64,000 nt of DNA from assembly GCA_001600635.1 (NCBI GenBank), contig BCKL01000016.1, positions 176,449 to 240,448 on the forward strand, read 5' to 3'. The translations under genes and the position numbers were made by a program. The stretch is from Leucosporidium creatinivorum (Eukaryota > Basidiomycota > Microbotryomycetes > Leucosporidiales > Leucosporidiaceae). The notes beneath the pieces are model-generated. The model was not told the DNA's origin. It ran no database searches and saw only the letters and a program-made list of their open reading frames with translations. This document shows, piece after piece, positions 32,394 through 45,155 of the stretch; position 1 is the first letter of the stretch, and each line of letters starts with the position of its first letter.

Positions 32394-32639
32394 CGCAGAA
32401 ACCGGTCGCCGAAACAGGGTGAGCCCATGAAATCGGTCGCGAGGGCTATCTCTCGAATGAAGGGGGTTGGGCGTACGAGGAGAATGCCGAGTTCATCAGT
32501 AGCTATTGTCGACCCGACGTGAGCTTACAGCGAGACCAAGGCAGCCCTCTTCGCCGAGCTCTTCGGGGTCAGTCTCCCTCGGTCGAAGAGGCTTGAGGCG
32601 GGAAATCGAGGTCTGCAAGTAAGCACCGAGTCTGCTAGC

Positions 32640-32730
32640 ACCTGTATATCTCCCAACAACCTCCATCCCACCCCACTCAAGCACACGGAACAGCTTCTCA
32701 TCACCGAACCTGTCATCCTCAAGGCTCGTC
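32640..32730 (-). pseudogene. Fragment related to the gene remnant at 52131-52855
   Basis: On the minus strand the block DRFGDEKLFRVLEWGGMEVV parallels DKFGDQKQFRVLEWGGMEVL at the end of the remnant at 52131-52855. Here it runs on without the stop and loses similarity on both sides. It is a short relic of the same family, just inside the left edge of the bracketed segment and next to the end of the chitin synthase gene. Confidence 0.6.
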
Positions 32731-32901
32731 TCTGACTCTCTCGAGCTCAGCGCCTGGAAACGACGACCATGCGACAGAGTTGCAAAGGCTAAGACAGGAG
32801 AAAGGTGTGATGTACTCAACAAAGTGTCCAGTGATCGAACGTGATCGGCTGTAGGATGATCTAAAGTGTCTGTGCTGCTCGTTCTCTCCTTCCGCTCTCT
32901 C

Positions 32902-35900
32902 CTACAGTCTGCCCTGCAGCACGCCGTCAATCATGCTGTTTATGGCATCCTTCCTTGGTGCGAGGTCGGCCATAGGGAAGCACTGGTTCTGCAGTCCATC
33001 GCGCGCCGTGCGTTTTCTGCAGAAGGAGAGGGGAGGTCAGCTCGGCGCGACTGGGAAGCAAGAAAGAAGCGAGCTCACGTCACCGTCATGAGGTCCTGCG
33101 ATGCGAGGTAGGCCCTGTAGGTGTAAGGTCGAAGTCAGTGGCGTTCTGGGCAGCGAGAACAGCAGCGAGCACGTACTTGAGAGCGACGACGATCTCCTCA
33201 TCCGTCGGCGAAGTGCTCTGGCTCGGCTGAGGCGGCTGGAACGCTCCCATGCTGTAGACGCTGGCACCTCCTCCGAAGCCTCCGTAGCTGAGGCCGCTCA
33301 TATTGGACGCCCTCCGATTGCCCATGCCGCCCATCGGTGGTGGCGGTCCGCCGAGCATCGAAGCGCTGCTCCCGGGGTGGCCGCCGAGCGACATTTGACT
33401 CTGCAGGGTCGGCATGAAGCCACCGCCGTAAGAGCCCGAATGAGGAGGCGCTCCGCCGCCGTAGCCACCGAAGTCGGATCCTCGAATGGAAGGTGCACCG
33501 CCGTAAGCGCTGGGAGGAGCGCCGCCGTAGCCGAACTGTGAGCCGCCGGTCGGTGGTCCTCCACCAAAGGCGAGGGTCGACTTGGATGCCGAGCGAGAGT
33601 GGACTGTATCGCGGTAGTAGTCGGCGCCACCGTGGTAAGAGCCGGGAGGTAGCTTGGTGGCGAGGGAGAAGCCGGCGGTGGACTGAGTCTTGCCCGAACG
33701 GTAGGAGCGGCCATCATCGAAGGGGTCCTCGGCGTCGAGACGAGCTTGGTACCTGCAAGTAGAAGATGTTAGCTGAGTCGCATGAGCAGCTAGAGAGCAG
33801 GACATACTCGGCGAATTTGGCCATGGGGATGGACGACTCGTCGAAAGCCTCCTCCTCGGCTTGCAGGACCTTCTTGGACTTGCCCTCGCCAACGACGACT
33901 CGAGTGTTTCCCCATGAAAAGCTGTGGGTTGCGCGCGAGGTCAGCAGAGCGAGCGAGGCAGCCTCGGCAAGGGCTACTCACTCGTCGAAGCGCCAGAAAC
34001 TGTAAAGAGGCAGCAGGAAGCTGTAGACCGGGTAGGCGAGGAGGTAGATGATGAGCCATCCGATGAACTGCCATTGACGCTTGAGGAGGAAGATGACGCA
34101 TTGCAGTCCGTAGGTCTGTTGAGCGGCGAGAGTGAAGCGAGGTCAGTACCGGCCGAGAAACGAGACAAGTTGCTATACGCACGGCTGCCAGCATAACGAG
34201 AGCGATGGTAGGAATGGCGGACTTTCCGGTGGCGACCTCAACGATGAGGTAGATCTGTTGCGAAGCGAGCAGACAGTCAGCCCGGCGCTCAGAGAAAAGG
34301 CAGCGAAACCGACTGCGTACAAGGTAGACGAAGGTAGCAGGCAAGATCAGAGTACCGATGAGATCGATCATGACGAAGAAGCGCATCGAAAAGCAGCAGA
34401 AGCCACACATGTCGGGAAGGAACATGAGCTCGGCGAGGTTGTGCACTGTCGAGTTGATCCAGCGACGACGTTGCGAGAGGAGAATGCTCCAAGAGTTGGG
34501 GGCGACCGTCATGGCTTGCGCTTCAGCGAGGAACTTGGTCTTGAAGTTGGGGAAGTGCTTGAGGATGAGAGTGGTAAGGTAGCGATCCTCTCCAAGCGCG
34601 AGCAGGTTCTTCTTGTGCAGCGTGTCGAGGACTCCCTGTGGGTATGGAAGCAGACGATTAGCTCGTGTCGCGTGGGAGGACAGAAAAGGGTCAAGCTTAC
34701 GTCTGAGTACTCATCAACCACGAGGGAGCTGACCAGGAGCGGCTTGCCCTTGTCGGCCGTGCGCAGGCGGTACATGGTGAAGCTGGACGGGTACGGAAGC
34801 GTCAGCGATGTCATCACGAACCTCGAGATCCTTCAACGCACCACCCAGGTAAGCAAGTGACGGAACCGAACATGCTCTCGAACGCCTTGGCCATGTGATG
34901 CGAGATGAAGTACTCGTAGACTGCGCATCGAGGTAGGGTCAGCTATGAGCCAGCAAGACGGTGAAGCATCGCACGCACCCTGAATCATCGTCCACCAAGA
35001 CTCGTTCTCGTTCTCGAGTTTCGTCTCTCCGCAAATGCCGATGATCTTGGAGTCGTCCGTGCAAGCCGAGATGAGGCGGTTGAGCGAGTCGTGAGCGACA
35101 CTAGTATCGGCGTCAATCACCAGCATGTACTGTTGAGCGACGCACGTCAGCGAGTGAGCGCAAGCAGGAGAAGCAGCGCCGAGACTCACCTCGTAAAGTT
35201 GAGGGTCGACACCGATGACGTTCTTGATCTGGTGGTACATCTCAAGCTCGAGAGGGTACATCTCGCTGTCGAAATGGACGCGGTTGAGGAAGCGCATCGA
35301 GAGAATCTGCGAGTCTCGCTTTCCACGGTTGCCGGGACGAGAGCGCTCGGAGGGGCGGCCGACCTTGGCGATGACAATGTCTGTAGAGGAGGAGAGGTCA
35401 GCTATGTTGAGGGTGTGGGACAGCGAGCACGACGAACAGGGAACGACGTCTGCGAAGCGAAAAGAGTCAGTTTGTCGACCGAGACGGATGGCAGCTCAGC
35501 ACCGACTCACGTCCTTCAATCTCGTACAATCCTGACCAGACCTTGCCGTAGTTGAGCTGCTTGGAGCCTTCAGCGATTGACTTGAACATGAGAGGGTCGG
35601 GGTCCACGTCCTGGTCGACGCCAAGGATGTCGAGGACGATGCGAGGCGTCGCCTTGTCGTTGCCCGAGCCGATAATCATGCCGTCGCAGATGATCATGAG
35701 GAGCTTGCGCTTGTCGTCGTAGGTGAGTGTAGCGAGCGAGTCGATGGTCTTGCGGAGGGATTCCTCGCCTTCGGTGTAGCAGGGGACTTGGCCTGAGTGA
35801 AAGAACGAGGGTCAGCTCCGAGTCGTCGACGAGGCGAGATCGCAAAGACGTACAGATGACGAACTTGTCCCGAAGCTCGGGCATACGCTTGGATCCAAAC

Positions 35901-38900
35901 TGGAGCGCAGCAAGGAACTTGGCGAGGATGGTGACCATGAGGAGGATGGAGAAGCCGAGCAGCATGTTGGGCTGGACTTGACACCTCGGCGTCAGGCGGA
36001 AGTCGGTCTCTCCCTGAGCGAAGATCGTCTTGATGCAGTCCATGTTGGTGTTGTAGGTCGTCTGATCCATGTCGAGGTCCTTGATGGCGCTCGTGATGTC
36101 GGTTCCCGGCTGAGCTTGCCAGAGAGCGGCGAGGTTGGTGTCGAGGAACTCGTACGAGGCGTCGTTGAGCAGGTTGATCTGGTGGGCGTCGAGGGTTAGC
36201 GCCGACGAGAAAAGAAGCACCAAGAGGGGCGACCAACCGTGTAGAAGTAGTCGGTCAAATCGTAGACCTTGCTGTCGACGATAGCGTTGAGCCTCGAGTT
36301 GCTCTCCGCCTCGGTCTTGAGCTTCTTGTTGCTCCACACGAGAGGTCCCTTCTTGTAGTTCTCCATCTTGGGGAGGAACGTCGCCGTGTACCAGTCCTCG
36401 TTGTGGAGCTCGCTGCCGGTGAAGGCTTGGGCGCTTCCCGACGTGTGGACGGCGGCTGAGAGGGCGAACGGTCAGCTATAGAAGCGAGGCTCGAAGGATA
36501 CAGCGAGAGCTCACTAGGAACCTCGGCGGTAAAGTTCTGCGAGAAGGGGAGAAGAGTTAGCGCAGCTCAAGAGGAGGCGACCGAAGCGACTCACGGCGTA
36601 TTGGAGCGCCAAGCTGGTCGACGTGACGAGGCTGGGGCAGGCGGTGGTGAGGGGACTATCGAGAAGAGATGTCAGTGAAAGGAGGAGTTGAAGGGCGAGC
36701 GGGGAGCGTACATGGGGAAATAGCCAGTCAAGTCAAGTCCGGCGAGTTCGAGCATGTCCGATGAGGTGACTTCTTGTGCGGTGATGTCGGAGTGTCTGCG
36801 TGAGAGGGAAGGAGGGTCAGCGCTGATCTAGCCGCGAGAAGGAGAAGCCGGGCTCACTGGATCTTGTAGAATTTGGTCAGGTCGTAGACGACGCCGCGAA
36901 CCGAGACCCAGTAGTCGTTGCCGCCGGTGTGGTAGCCGACCTCCTTGTCGTTCCAAGCGTTGTTCATGTTGGGACAGAGGAGCTTGCCGAAAACGACGAT
37001 GTCTGCGAGAGAGGAAGCGCCGAGTGAGCTTCGGCTCTCGGCGAGCGAGGGGGAGAGGAGAGCCGGGGACCTACAGAAGATGACGATTCCACAGAAGAAG
37101 CCGATGAGCATGCACAACGCGACCTGTAGCGGCGAAGCAAGGTCAGCCTCGATTCTACTCCTCAACGCAAGCCTCAACTCACCTTCTCCCTCCAAGCCAT
37201 CCTCACATCCGGCCTCTTCATCCTCCCCAAATGCGTCAAGCAAACGCTGGGGCACCAGAACGTCAAACACCACACCATCGCGACCCAAAACCTCCTCCCC
37301 CTCGAACTAGCGACCTCCTCGACAGTCGCTCCCTCCGTCTCCTGCGGTACACCAGCAGCATCCAACACTCCCTCCTTATGATGCCTAGGTGGTCCCCGAC
37401 CGAACCCTCCTGCCCCGCCCATGCCGAACCCTCCCTTCTCGGCGTTGGTATCGTCGCCTCGGCCCCACACGTCGCTCTGCATCGACGAGGGCTGAATGTA
37501 GGGAGCCGGGGCCGAGAGCGAGTCGTGTTGTCCTCCAAAGCCGTAGCCATGCGTATGCCCGCCTCGAGGCGAGTCGGGGCCGCCGTAAGCGTAGGGCGAG
37601 TAAGGCTGGGGCTGGCCGTCGCCGCCGCGGTTGAGAAGGTCGTCCACGCTATCCGATCCGCCGTGGCCGTAGCCATAGCTCGGTTGACCACCGAGATCTC
37701 CTCCGCCCCATCCTCCAGCGAACGTCGACCTCGAGATCGAAGGACCGAGATGAGGGAGGTCGAGTCCCGCGGTCGCTCCAGGCGAAGCAGGCGTCGGATT
37801 GTCGCCCGAGACGTTCTTGGCCAACGCGGCTTGACGATGATCCGCCGGTTCGTCCGCCCTCAGACGATCTTCGATGATCTTCCAAGCGCGGTACGAGAGC
37901 CAGACTCGTTGATTCCCCGCGGCGTAGTCGGTCGGCTGGACGAGTTTGAACTCGTCCATGTAGGCCTCGACAGCCTGCTTGGCCGCTGGAACTCCATGTC
38001 GATCCGAGAAGGTCTCGTAGTCGAGGTCTTGGATAAAGTCGATCTTCTTGCGCGCGACGAGTTCGGGGAGGAGGAATTGCGAGACTTGGGCGCGAAGGCG
38101 TTTGGTGTCGAGTTGACCTGGGTTCAGGGTGTCGTTTGGGCGGAGGGAGAGGAGGTTCCAGACGCGGGTGCGGTCGATGAGGTTGAGGAGCTGGGAGACG
38201 GTGGCGTTGAGTTGAGAGGAGACGGGATGGATCTCGAGAGGGTCGAGGAGGGGGACGGTGGGGTCCGTCTGCTCGGTGTCGGCAGGGGTGTGGGAGGAGG
38301 CAGGCTTGATGGGAGAAGCGCGACGGAGGGGTTGGGAGGAGACCTGAGCGGCGACAATGATGTTGTCGTCCAAAGGGTGGACTTCGGCGGCGAGGGAAGG
38401 GCCCGAGAAGAGCTTGGCGATGAAGCCGTCGTCCGAGGCGCGAAGGAGGGCGACAAACTCGGGATCCAGAGCATCGAGATCCTGCTCGATAAAGCCGTTG
38501 CCGTCGTAGGTGACTGATCCCCCAAAGTGCGAAATGCCGAACGCCGACCTCGCTCCCGGTCCTCCAGGCGCAGGAATGAAGGCCGTATGAGCGCCGAAAT
38601 GGTCCTTCATCCCGCGCAAGAGCTCCTCGTCGGCCTCCTCGGTCGACAACCCCTTCCTCACGCTCCCGCACGTCTTGCTCAACCCGCCGAGGATCCCTCC
38701 AGGCTTCCTATCCGCCTTGCCTCCCACCCGTCCACCTCGCAGCAGCTCGATCCTCGCACTCCCATCAGGCGGCACAACGTCGGCCAACCTCACTCCATCC
38801 TCCTGCGCCCTCGCCGCCGTTCCCTCGTCGCCATCAAACTCCCTCTCGGAGGTCCAAAACCTGACCAACTCGGCCGCGTAATTGTTGACAAACTCGTCAA

Positions 38901-40485
38901 ACCCATTCATCGCGCGGACGAGCATGCCCGACCCCGGTCGGTCGATGGAGCGGGAGAAGAAGCCCGGTTGATCGAGTTGGAGGATGGAGGAGCCGCCTTG
39001 CTCCTGCAGCGTGGCGATGGCTTCGTCGCCGGGGAAGATCTTGTGGTTGGCCGTCTCGACGACAAAGGCGAAGAGGATGGAGTAGAGGGCGGACATGAGG
39101 CCATCGCGTTGCTTGTCGGCGCCTTCGGCTTTGAGAATGACGGCGACCATCTCCTTGCGGACCCATCGGACTTGGTTGGTGAGGGCGCGCTCGAGGTCAT
39201 CGGAAGTAGTGCCGAGGAGACCTGCGGCCTTGTCGAGGATCTCGCGGTTGGTGACCCATGCTGGTTGGTCCTGGTAGTCGGGGTGATCGGGGTGGTCGCC
39301 GAATTCGAGGTTGCCGAGGACGAGGATGGCCGAGAGGAGACGGAAGATGCTCGAGACGTGACGAGGCTTGAAGCCTAAGATCTTCATCGCCGCTCGAAGG
39401 TCCTCGAAGGCGATCGAGTCGTCCGAGTTGGCGACGCCGGGAGGGAGGCGGTAGGTCGCCGAGGTAGCGAGGAGGCGGTAGTCGGTAATGTCGTCGAAGA
39501 GCTCAAGCTGCTCCCTTTCCTCCTTGGTAGCGCCAGCGAGGAGCTGGTAGAAGGCGTGGAAGGTCCTCTCCTCCCTCGCGAGCCGGCGAACGCGGTTCTT
39601 GTCGAGACCGAAGGCGAGGACTTTGGCGCCGGCGAGACGGCCAGTCTGGTTGAAGTGGAGTTCGAGGAGGGTGGAATGACGAGTGGCGGACGGGTTGAGA
39701 GTGGTTTTGGCGCAGCCGAAGGAGGAGAGGAGGGTTTGGAGCGCGACGACTTGGTCGGCGATCCGAGCATCCTTCTTGCCCGAAGTGGAGAGGCGGAGGA
39801 TTTGGGCGGTGAAGATTTGGTGCTGAGTGGAGGATCCTGCTCCCGAGAGGCCGCTGTGGAGGTGCAAGATAATTTGAGCGTCAGCCTACAGAGTTTCTTG
39901 GGATGCGGTGCGCTGCGAGGGTCGCCAAACAACGGAGCTCCCGTCGCTTCAGTGAGACAGCCAGCCGAAGCGGCTGCAGCGGGAGCTGTATGTAACATGC
40001 TCCTCTGAAGCGCTAAAGCTCCCGCCCTTTCAAAACCTCCCGTTCGCTCCCTCCCGAGCTCCAGCGAACGGACGTGCAACCGTGCTCCGCCCTCGCACTA
40101 GCTATCGACCTGCAGAGCGAGCAACTCACCTAAAGACAACACTCTGAGTCTGCCCACTCCTCCTCATGACCAAATAGACCCTACACGCCAACTCATAGGC
40201 ATGAGGTTGAACCTCTTCACCCCCCTTGCCCTCGCGTCTCGTGTAGGCCCTATCCTCAAACTCCCCTTTACTCGCTTCACTAACATCTCCCAACACCTTC
40301 AGAGGATTGATGACGATGAGGTTTGAATCGCCAATGTAGGTGGCAGTGAGGTCGTGGCGGTACCGTTGGGTGAGTAGGGAGACGACCGCGTCGGGGGAAG
40401 GGATTGAGACGGTTGCTGGGTCGTTGGAAGAGGGCAGTAAGGATGTCAAGTTGTAGGTCGTTACTGGGTCGTTGGAAGGCGCCAT
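32902..40485 (-). CDS. Chitin synthase with myosin-motor-like domain (class V/VII type)
   Basis: A protein of about 1,850-1,900 residues that polymerises N-acetylglucosamine from UDP-GlcNAc into chitin at the plasma membrane. The start [18 protein letters not shown] (40485) opens a myosin-head-like domain. Its P-loop reads [13 protein letters not shown], lacking the lysine of GESGAGKT, and the switch II region is LDQPGFF, so ATP hydrolysis is doubtful. After a glycine/proline-rich linker come membrane helices ([16 protein letters not shown]), a cytochrome b5-like segment ([17 protein letters not shown]), then the chitin synthase core: [46 protein letters not shown] and [13 protein letters not shown]. 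Further C-terminal helices and a glycine-rich tail end in a DEK_C-type domain ([20 protein letters not shown]) with TAG at 32902-32904. The first intron is about 275 bases, much longer than the rest. Confidence 0.93.
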
Positions 40486-41129
40486 CGTGCTGCTGCTGTC
40501 GTGGCGTCGCTGCTGCTCGTTCGTCGAGGGCCCTCGCGCGGCTCGTAAGTCAAGTGAGAGCTGTGGCAGTCCACCTGTAGCTCTGTAGTCGGCTGTCGTA
40601 AGCTGAACGAGTCGTTTACTGCTGCTGCTGCTTGCTGCCGAGCGAGTTGAAGCGGAGCTGGCGATTTGGAGGAGGACAAGCTGCGAGTCGCTCGTCGCGG
40701 TTGAAGCAGACGGGCAAGGGGGGCCAACTTCTCCAGAGGGTTTGAGCTCTCGGCGTAGGTGTGTGCTAGCGATCGCTTCAGACCAGACAAGCTTTCCCGC
40801 GGTACGATACATGCAACTCACCTCTTCGCTCACGACGAAGGCCGAGGGTGAGCTTCGCAGGCCTCTCGTTGGTTGAGTGCAGCTACAGCTCGGTGGAGGC
40901 TGAAGAGCTGCAGAGGTGTATTTTGAGTGTTTTTCAATGCGCTTATTGAGCTACAAGTACTTCCGCGCTTTCCCCAACGAGCGACGCCTCAACAACCCAT
41001 CGCCGAGCCTCTCCCTCCAACGTCTCTGTTCTCTCTCGCTCGTGGCTCTCACCCGCGGTCCAGCTCAACAAATACATATCTTCATAACACATTCTCCCGC
41101 TTTGCCCTTCTCCTCGTCTCCTATACCCC
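40486..41129. other. Spacer of about 640 bases
   Basis: 5' region of the chitin synthase gene and 3' flank of the RhoGAP gene. CTG/CAG-rich patches occur near 40615-40640. The frame upstream of 40485 is open but shows no better start or conserved sequence. Confidence 0.45.
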
Positions 41130-43696
41130 TTACGCACGCTGCTGCCGATGCATGAAATGATCCTCCATCTTCTTCAACAAGCTCCTCGTATCCCGCCGAG
41201 GGAGGTCCAGGTGCAGGACGTGCGCGAGCTCGAAGGGGATCTCTGTTGTTCATTTTGAAGTGCAGAGGACGGTCAGCTCTGCTCTCAAATGGGGCGATCT
41301 TGAGGATGAGCGCCGAGCACCGAGCCCCAAGCGGCCGGCGAGAGAGGGAGAGGCCGACGGAAGGCGCGAGAGAGAGGAACAATAGATAAGGCAAGAGACG
41401 CACCGTGATAGATATGTTGATCCTCCAACAGATTGAACACCGCTGCAATCATAGCCGGCACCTCCTCGACTTTGGTATCCCGACCATGGGGGCGCATCAG
41501 CGTGGGAGCCATCACTGTTGAGTTATCGACGGTCAGTTGCGCTCATATTAGAAAGGTTTGGAACGGAGTATTATGGTAGAAAGAAGGCTAGGGAAGAGGT
41601 CGAAGGAAAGAGGGAAGCTCGGCGCACCTTTAGCCATCGAAGTCAAGTCCATCTGATTCCCATCCTTCACCGTAATATGGGCGAACGTAGACAGCCAATC
41701 GAGGAAGAGGAAGATGACTTCCATCACGTCGCGGTTCTGTGCCGGGTGGGGCGGGGAGGGAGGGAGCGCCGGGGGGAAGCCTTAGGGTCAGCGCCGAGAA
41801 ATCGAGAAGGAGGACAGAGGAGAGAGGAGAGAGGGACGCACAACCTTGGGCATCATACACACTACGAGATGCATTGCCCTCTTGCGGATCCACATGTTCT
41901 TGATGTCTGTCGTGCTTCACCTCGGTCAGCTTCGCTCGGCGCTCCCCGTCCCAGCCCCCTTCCCCTCTCCCTAGCACACAAGGACTCACGGCTCGTAGCG
42001 ACAAACAAATCAAACAAATGTTCCGTCAACACTGGATCGGGGAGCTTACTCAAGAACTTCTTGAGCAACGAAGCGAGGGTGATTTGGTCGATCGCGGCGA
42101 GGTCGATGACCGTGTCGTTTCCGCCGGCGTTGTCTAGGGCGAGCGTGATGGAGTGCAGTTGGTGCAGGTTGCCCGAGAGGCGGAGGATGCCTTGCACGGA
42201 GACGTCTGTGGTGGAGGGGCCGAGGGAGAAGGCAGACAGGGTTAGCGCCGAGCTCGAGTGCGGGCGAGGCGTTGCTTGAGTTGAGGCCGAGGGGAAGAAG
42301 GAAGATGAGGAGAGAGAAGGAGAAGGAGCAGAGGTACCCACCCATCTGCATCAACGCAGTCAAACAGTGATCAATAAAAGTCGGAATCCTCAACGTCGTC
42401 TCGGGCGAGATGCCATGGTGCGAGTCCGTCGATTCGTGCTTGACGAGGGTGGCGAGTGGTACGCCAAACAGGGCTGTGTGCCGTACTTCTAATCAGCTCT
42501 CCATCCGGGACTTCGAGAAACGAGCGCCGAGAACTCACCTCTCGTCGGCCCCCCTCCCATGCTGCACTTCTCCCCCCTCTCCAACAAAGAGACCATATCG
42601 CTCCTCCTCCCCGTAATATGCTGCATCGCCGGTTCCTTCATCAAGAGCGTAGCGGCGGCGTGGCGCACGGCGAGATGTTGCCGCGGGGAGAGCTCGGACA
42701 TGTAGCGTTTGGGAGCTGTTAAGGGTGGAGGGGGTCAGCACAAACCCGAGGAGGAGGAATTAAGGAGGAGAGTCTACGTGATTGCATGGTGATTGAGCGA
42801 GGGATGGAGGAGGCACGAGATTGGGGCCGACTCGGAGGGCTCGGCGCTGGCTCCTCCGGCCGATTCCTCGATTGCGACCTGCTCCTCCTCTTTCTCACCT
42901 CCTCATACCCCGCTCCAACAACTCCAGCGAGTAGAGCGGCGGCCTGGGGACTGGCGATGTCCTTTTCGAGCATCTGCAGGACTCCCCCTCCTCCTCCTCC
43001 TTCTCGGCGGGTGTTGGAAGGCGAGGACTGGGATTGACTCCGACGCCGCGAGTTGGAGGAAGAGGAAACGTAGCGTTGCTCCATCTGTTCCGCCATGCCC
43101 AGTAAGCCCGCCGCCATGCCTCCCATCGCCATCGCCCCTCCCGCTCCTCGGCCGACTGACATCGACCTCTGCCTGCCCGTCCCTCCTCGCTCTCCTCCTC
43201 CTCCCTCGCTGCGACTAACTCTAATCTCCTCCTCAAACCGTCCCGCCAAGCCCATCACCACCTCCTCCATCCCTCCCCCTCCCCCTGCTCCTCCGCCGAG
43301 CTGTCCCTTCTTCTTCTCCTTCCACAGCGTCTCCACGCCCCTCGCGATCTTGTACTCTGCGCGAAGTTGCTTAAGCTCGTGTTTTTGCTTCTTCTTGTGC
43401 TCGTGCACGATGGGAGGAGGGGGAGGGGGCGAGGAGGAGCCTTGAGAGCCGAGGAAGACTTGGGATTGGGACCGAGAGCGGGAGCGGGAGAGGGAACGAG
43501 GGAGGTGGAAGTGCGAGTGGTGCTGTTGCTGCTGCTGCTGCTGATAAGGAGGCTCGTCGTCCTGGTCCGAGCTGTTCTGAGCACCGGGCCGTCCTCCTCC
43601 TGGACCATTGGGCGCCGAGCCGGATCTTGCGAGCTGTTGAGGTCGGTAGCCTGTAGCTGACTGCGAGCGGGATGTTGGGCCGCTGTAGTACGACAT
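41130..43696 (-). CDS. RhoGAP-domain protein with long Q/S/G-rich leader
   Basis: About 620 residues. The start MSYYSGPTSRSQSATGYRPQ leads into roughly 300 low-complexity residues: a polyglutamine run, RSLSRSRSRSQSQ, a coiled KKKQKHELKQLRAEYKIARG segment, glycine runs and RKRRSRSQSRNRPEE. An intron (GTAGACTC donor, TTAACAG acceptor) joins it to APKRYMSELSPRQ-type sequence and the RhoGAP domain: ALFGVPLATLVKHES, IPTFIDHCLTALMQM, VQGILRLSGNLHQL (with the catalytic-arginine position kept), LLKKFLSKLPDPVL and DWLSTFAHITVKDGNQMD. It ends FMHRQQRA with TAA at 41130-41132. RhoGAPs switch off Rho/Cdc42-type GTPases, which in yeasts direct wall synthesis and polarity (family knowledge). It is a direct neighbour of the chitin synthase. 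Confidence 0.82.
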
Positions 43697-45155
43697 GCTG
43701 AGCCTGCTGTCGACTTGAGGAGCAGACAGAGACGCAAGCGAACGAAACGACGAGGCGCTGTTCCGCGGAGGAGCGAGCGCGCTCCGTTCGCGGGCTGTAG
43801 GTCTATAGGCGAGGCAGAGGAGAGATGTAGCCGAGTATTGGAGGGGAAGTGAAAAGCTGTAGTGAAGTAGAAGTGCAAGCCGCGAAACGACCCCCTTCGG
43901 CCCTTGTGCGTCGCGAACCTGTCGGCTCGCAGAGTTGGACTTCGACCTCATTCTTGGCTCTGATCAACTACACAGCTCTCGTACAGCAACACTACAAGGC
44001 TATAGCGCCCACCTGCCCACTCAATACAATCGCTGCACCTCATCCCTCTCCGCAACTGAACGCGCCTTCGCCTTTGATCCCCTTCGCCCAGCCAAGCCTT
44101 CGCTTAATACGCCCTCTGTAGCCTACCAGTCGACTGGCTGTAGCAGAGCAGCTTCCTCTTGGGCAGGACTAGTCGCCTACAACTTCCGTCACCCTCGAAC
44201 GACCTCAGAACAGGAAGGACGATCCCTCTCTCAGCAGGAGCAGGAAGCGAACCGCGCGCCTTTACGCTTGCCTTGGCTGTAGTGCAGAGCAGCAGCAAGT
44301 AGGATAGCAGGGTGAGTGGTAGTACTCAGAAGCTGGTATGAGGGAGCTGCTAGGCTACAGAAGCAGTTGGAGATGAGGTGACCTAGGCGTCTCAGGAAGA
44401 CGCTCTCTCGCTGCGAGCAAGGGTGACGAGTGGCTGAATGAGCTACAGAAGTGCCGTGATGGGGCTACCTCGTCTGCTGAGGTGGATGGGAGCTGTATTA
44501 CAGCACTCGTCTGCTCAGCTGCATCATGAGATAGGAACAGCTCTATCACGGCTTCTCCGCACAGAGCAGTAGGGGAGGGTTCAAGCTGAGCGCTCTAGGG
44601 GGCAAGTGCTCGAGCTGTAGCTTTGGCGCTTGACCTTGGTGAATGCTCTTTAAACCCTCTCCTGTAGCCCATCACCCCTCGACCGCCTTCCCTCCCTCGA
44701 CCTTCGCAGCGCAGACCCTCCCCCGCGCCTGCCAATTCGCTTACTCCTGTCGCCCTACAGCTCCGACATCTCCTTTCTCTCCCATTCATTCCCGCTCTCC
44801 CTCCCGCGCAACACACCTCTCCCTCTCCCTCTCCCTCTCTTCTTCACCTCGCAATCAACCGACCGCCGACTTCGGCACTTCGCAGCGCCTCGCCTCGCCT
44901 CGATTTAGCAAACGGTCCCCGCGCAGACAGACGACTGAGCTACTGTTGGTCAACAAGGTGAGCTTCTGTCCTCTGCGATACTGGCCAGCGAGGGAAGAAG
45001 GATGAGGACCGGGAAGGGGAAGCCCGGGAAGGGCGAGAAGGAGTTGGAGTTCTCGAGCCGCCGAAGAGAGCGCTGGGCGACGGCGCTGCTTCCCGCTCGA
45101 CCACAACAAGAGCTGTAGCTGACCTCTCTCTCCTCTTTCGCCTCGCATAGCGACC
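43697..45155. other. Large divergent intergenic region
   Basis: About 1.46 kb between the minus-strand RhoGAP gene and the plus-strand aspartic protease gene. It holds many AGCTGTAGC/GCTGTAGTG words (44110-44640) and long pyrimidine tracts (44640-44860) that fit promoter and leader sequence for the protease. A GTGAGC donor-like site at about 44957, paired with a CGCATAG acceptor just before the ATG at 45156, suggests an intron in the 5' leader. No gene is seen. Confidence 0.45.

Larger units (their letters stand above)
30647..32460 (+). repeat. Left arm of a 1.8 kb inverted repeat
   Basis: This arm is the reverse complement of 56970-58784. Paired positions sum to 89430-89432 along the whole length, so there is hardly any net insertion or deletion. 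The first 0.5 kb is the RPL5 3' half. The remaining 1.3 kb is the DNA that follows RPL5 in the intact locus, including an open frame of 222 codons (31489-32157, interrupted by one N) that resembles nothing I know. A 24-base hairpin lies at 32370-32393. Four single undetermined bases occur (31173, 31201, 31469, 31564). Similarity fades after about 32460. Confidence 0.92.

Noticed and set aside
31142-32460. Transposon or retroelement call for the non-RPL5 part of the repeat arms
   Set aside because: No transposase, reverse transcriptase, integrase, terminal repeat pair or target-site duplication could be seen; kept only as an unexplained repeated segment.
37231-38517. Open frame of 428 codons on the plus strand
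   Set aside because: It is antisense to a continuous, motif-bearing exon of the chitin synthase and reads as low-complexity R/V/E-rich text; a GC-bias shadow.
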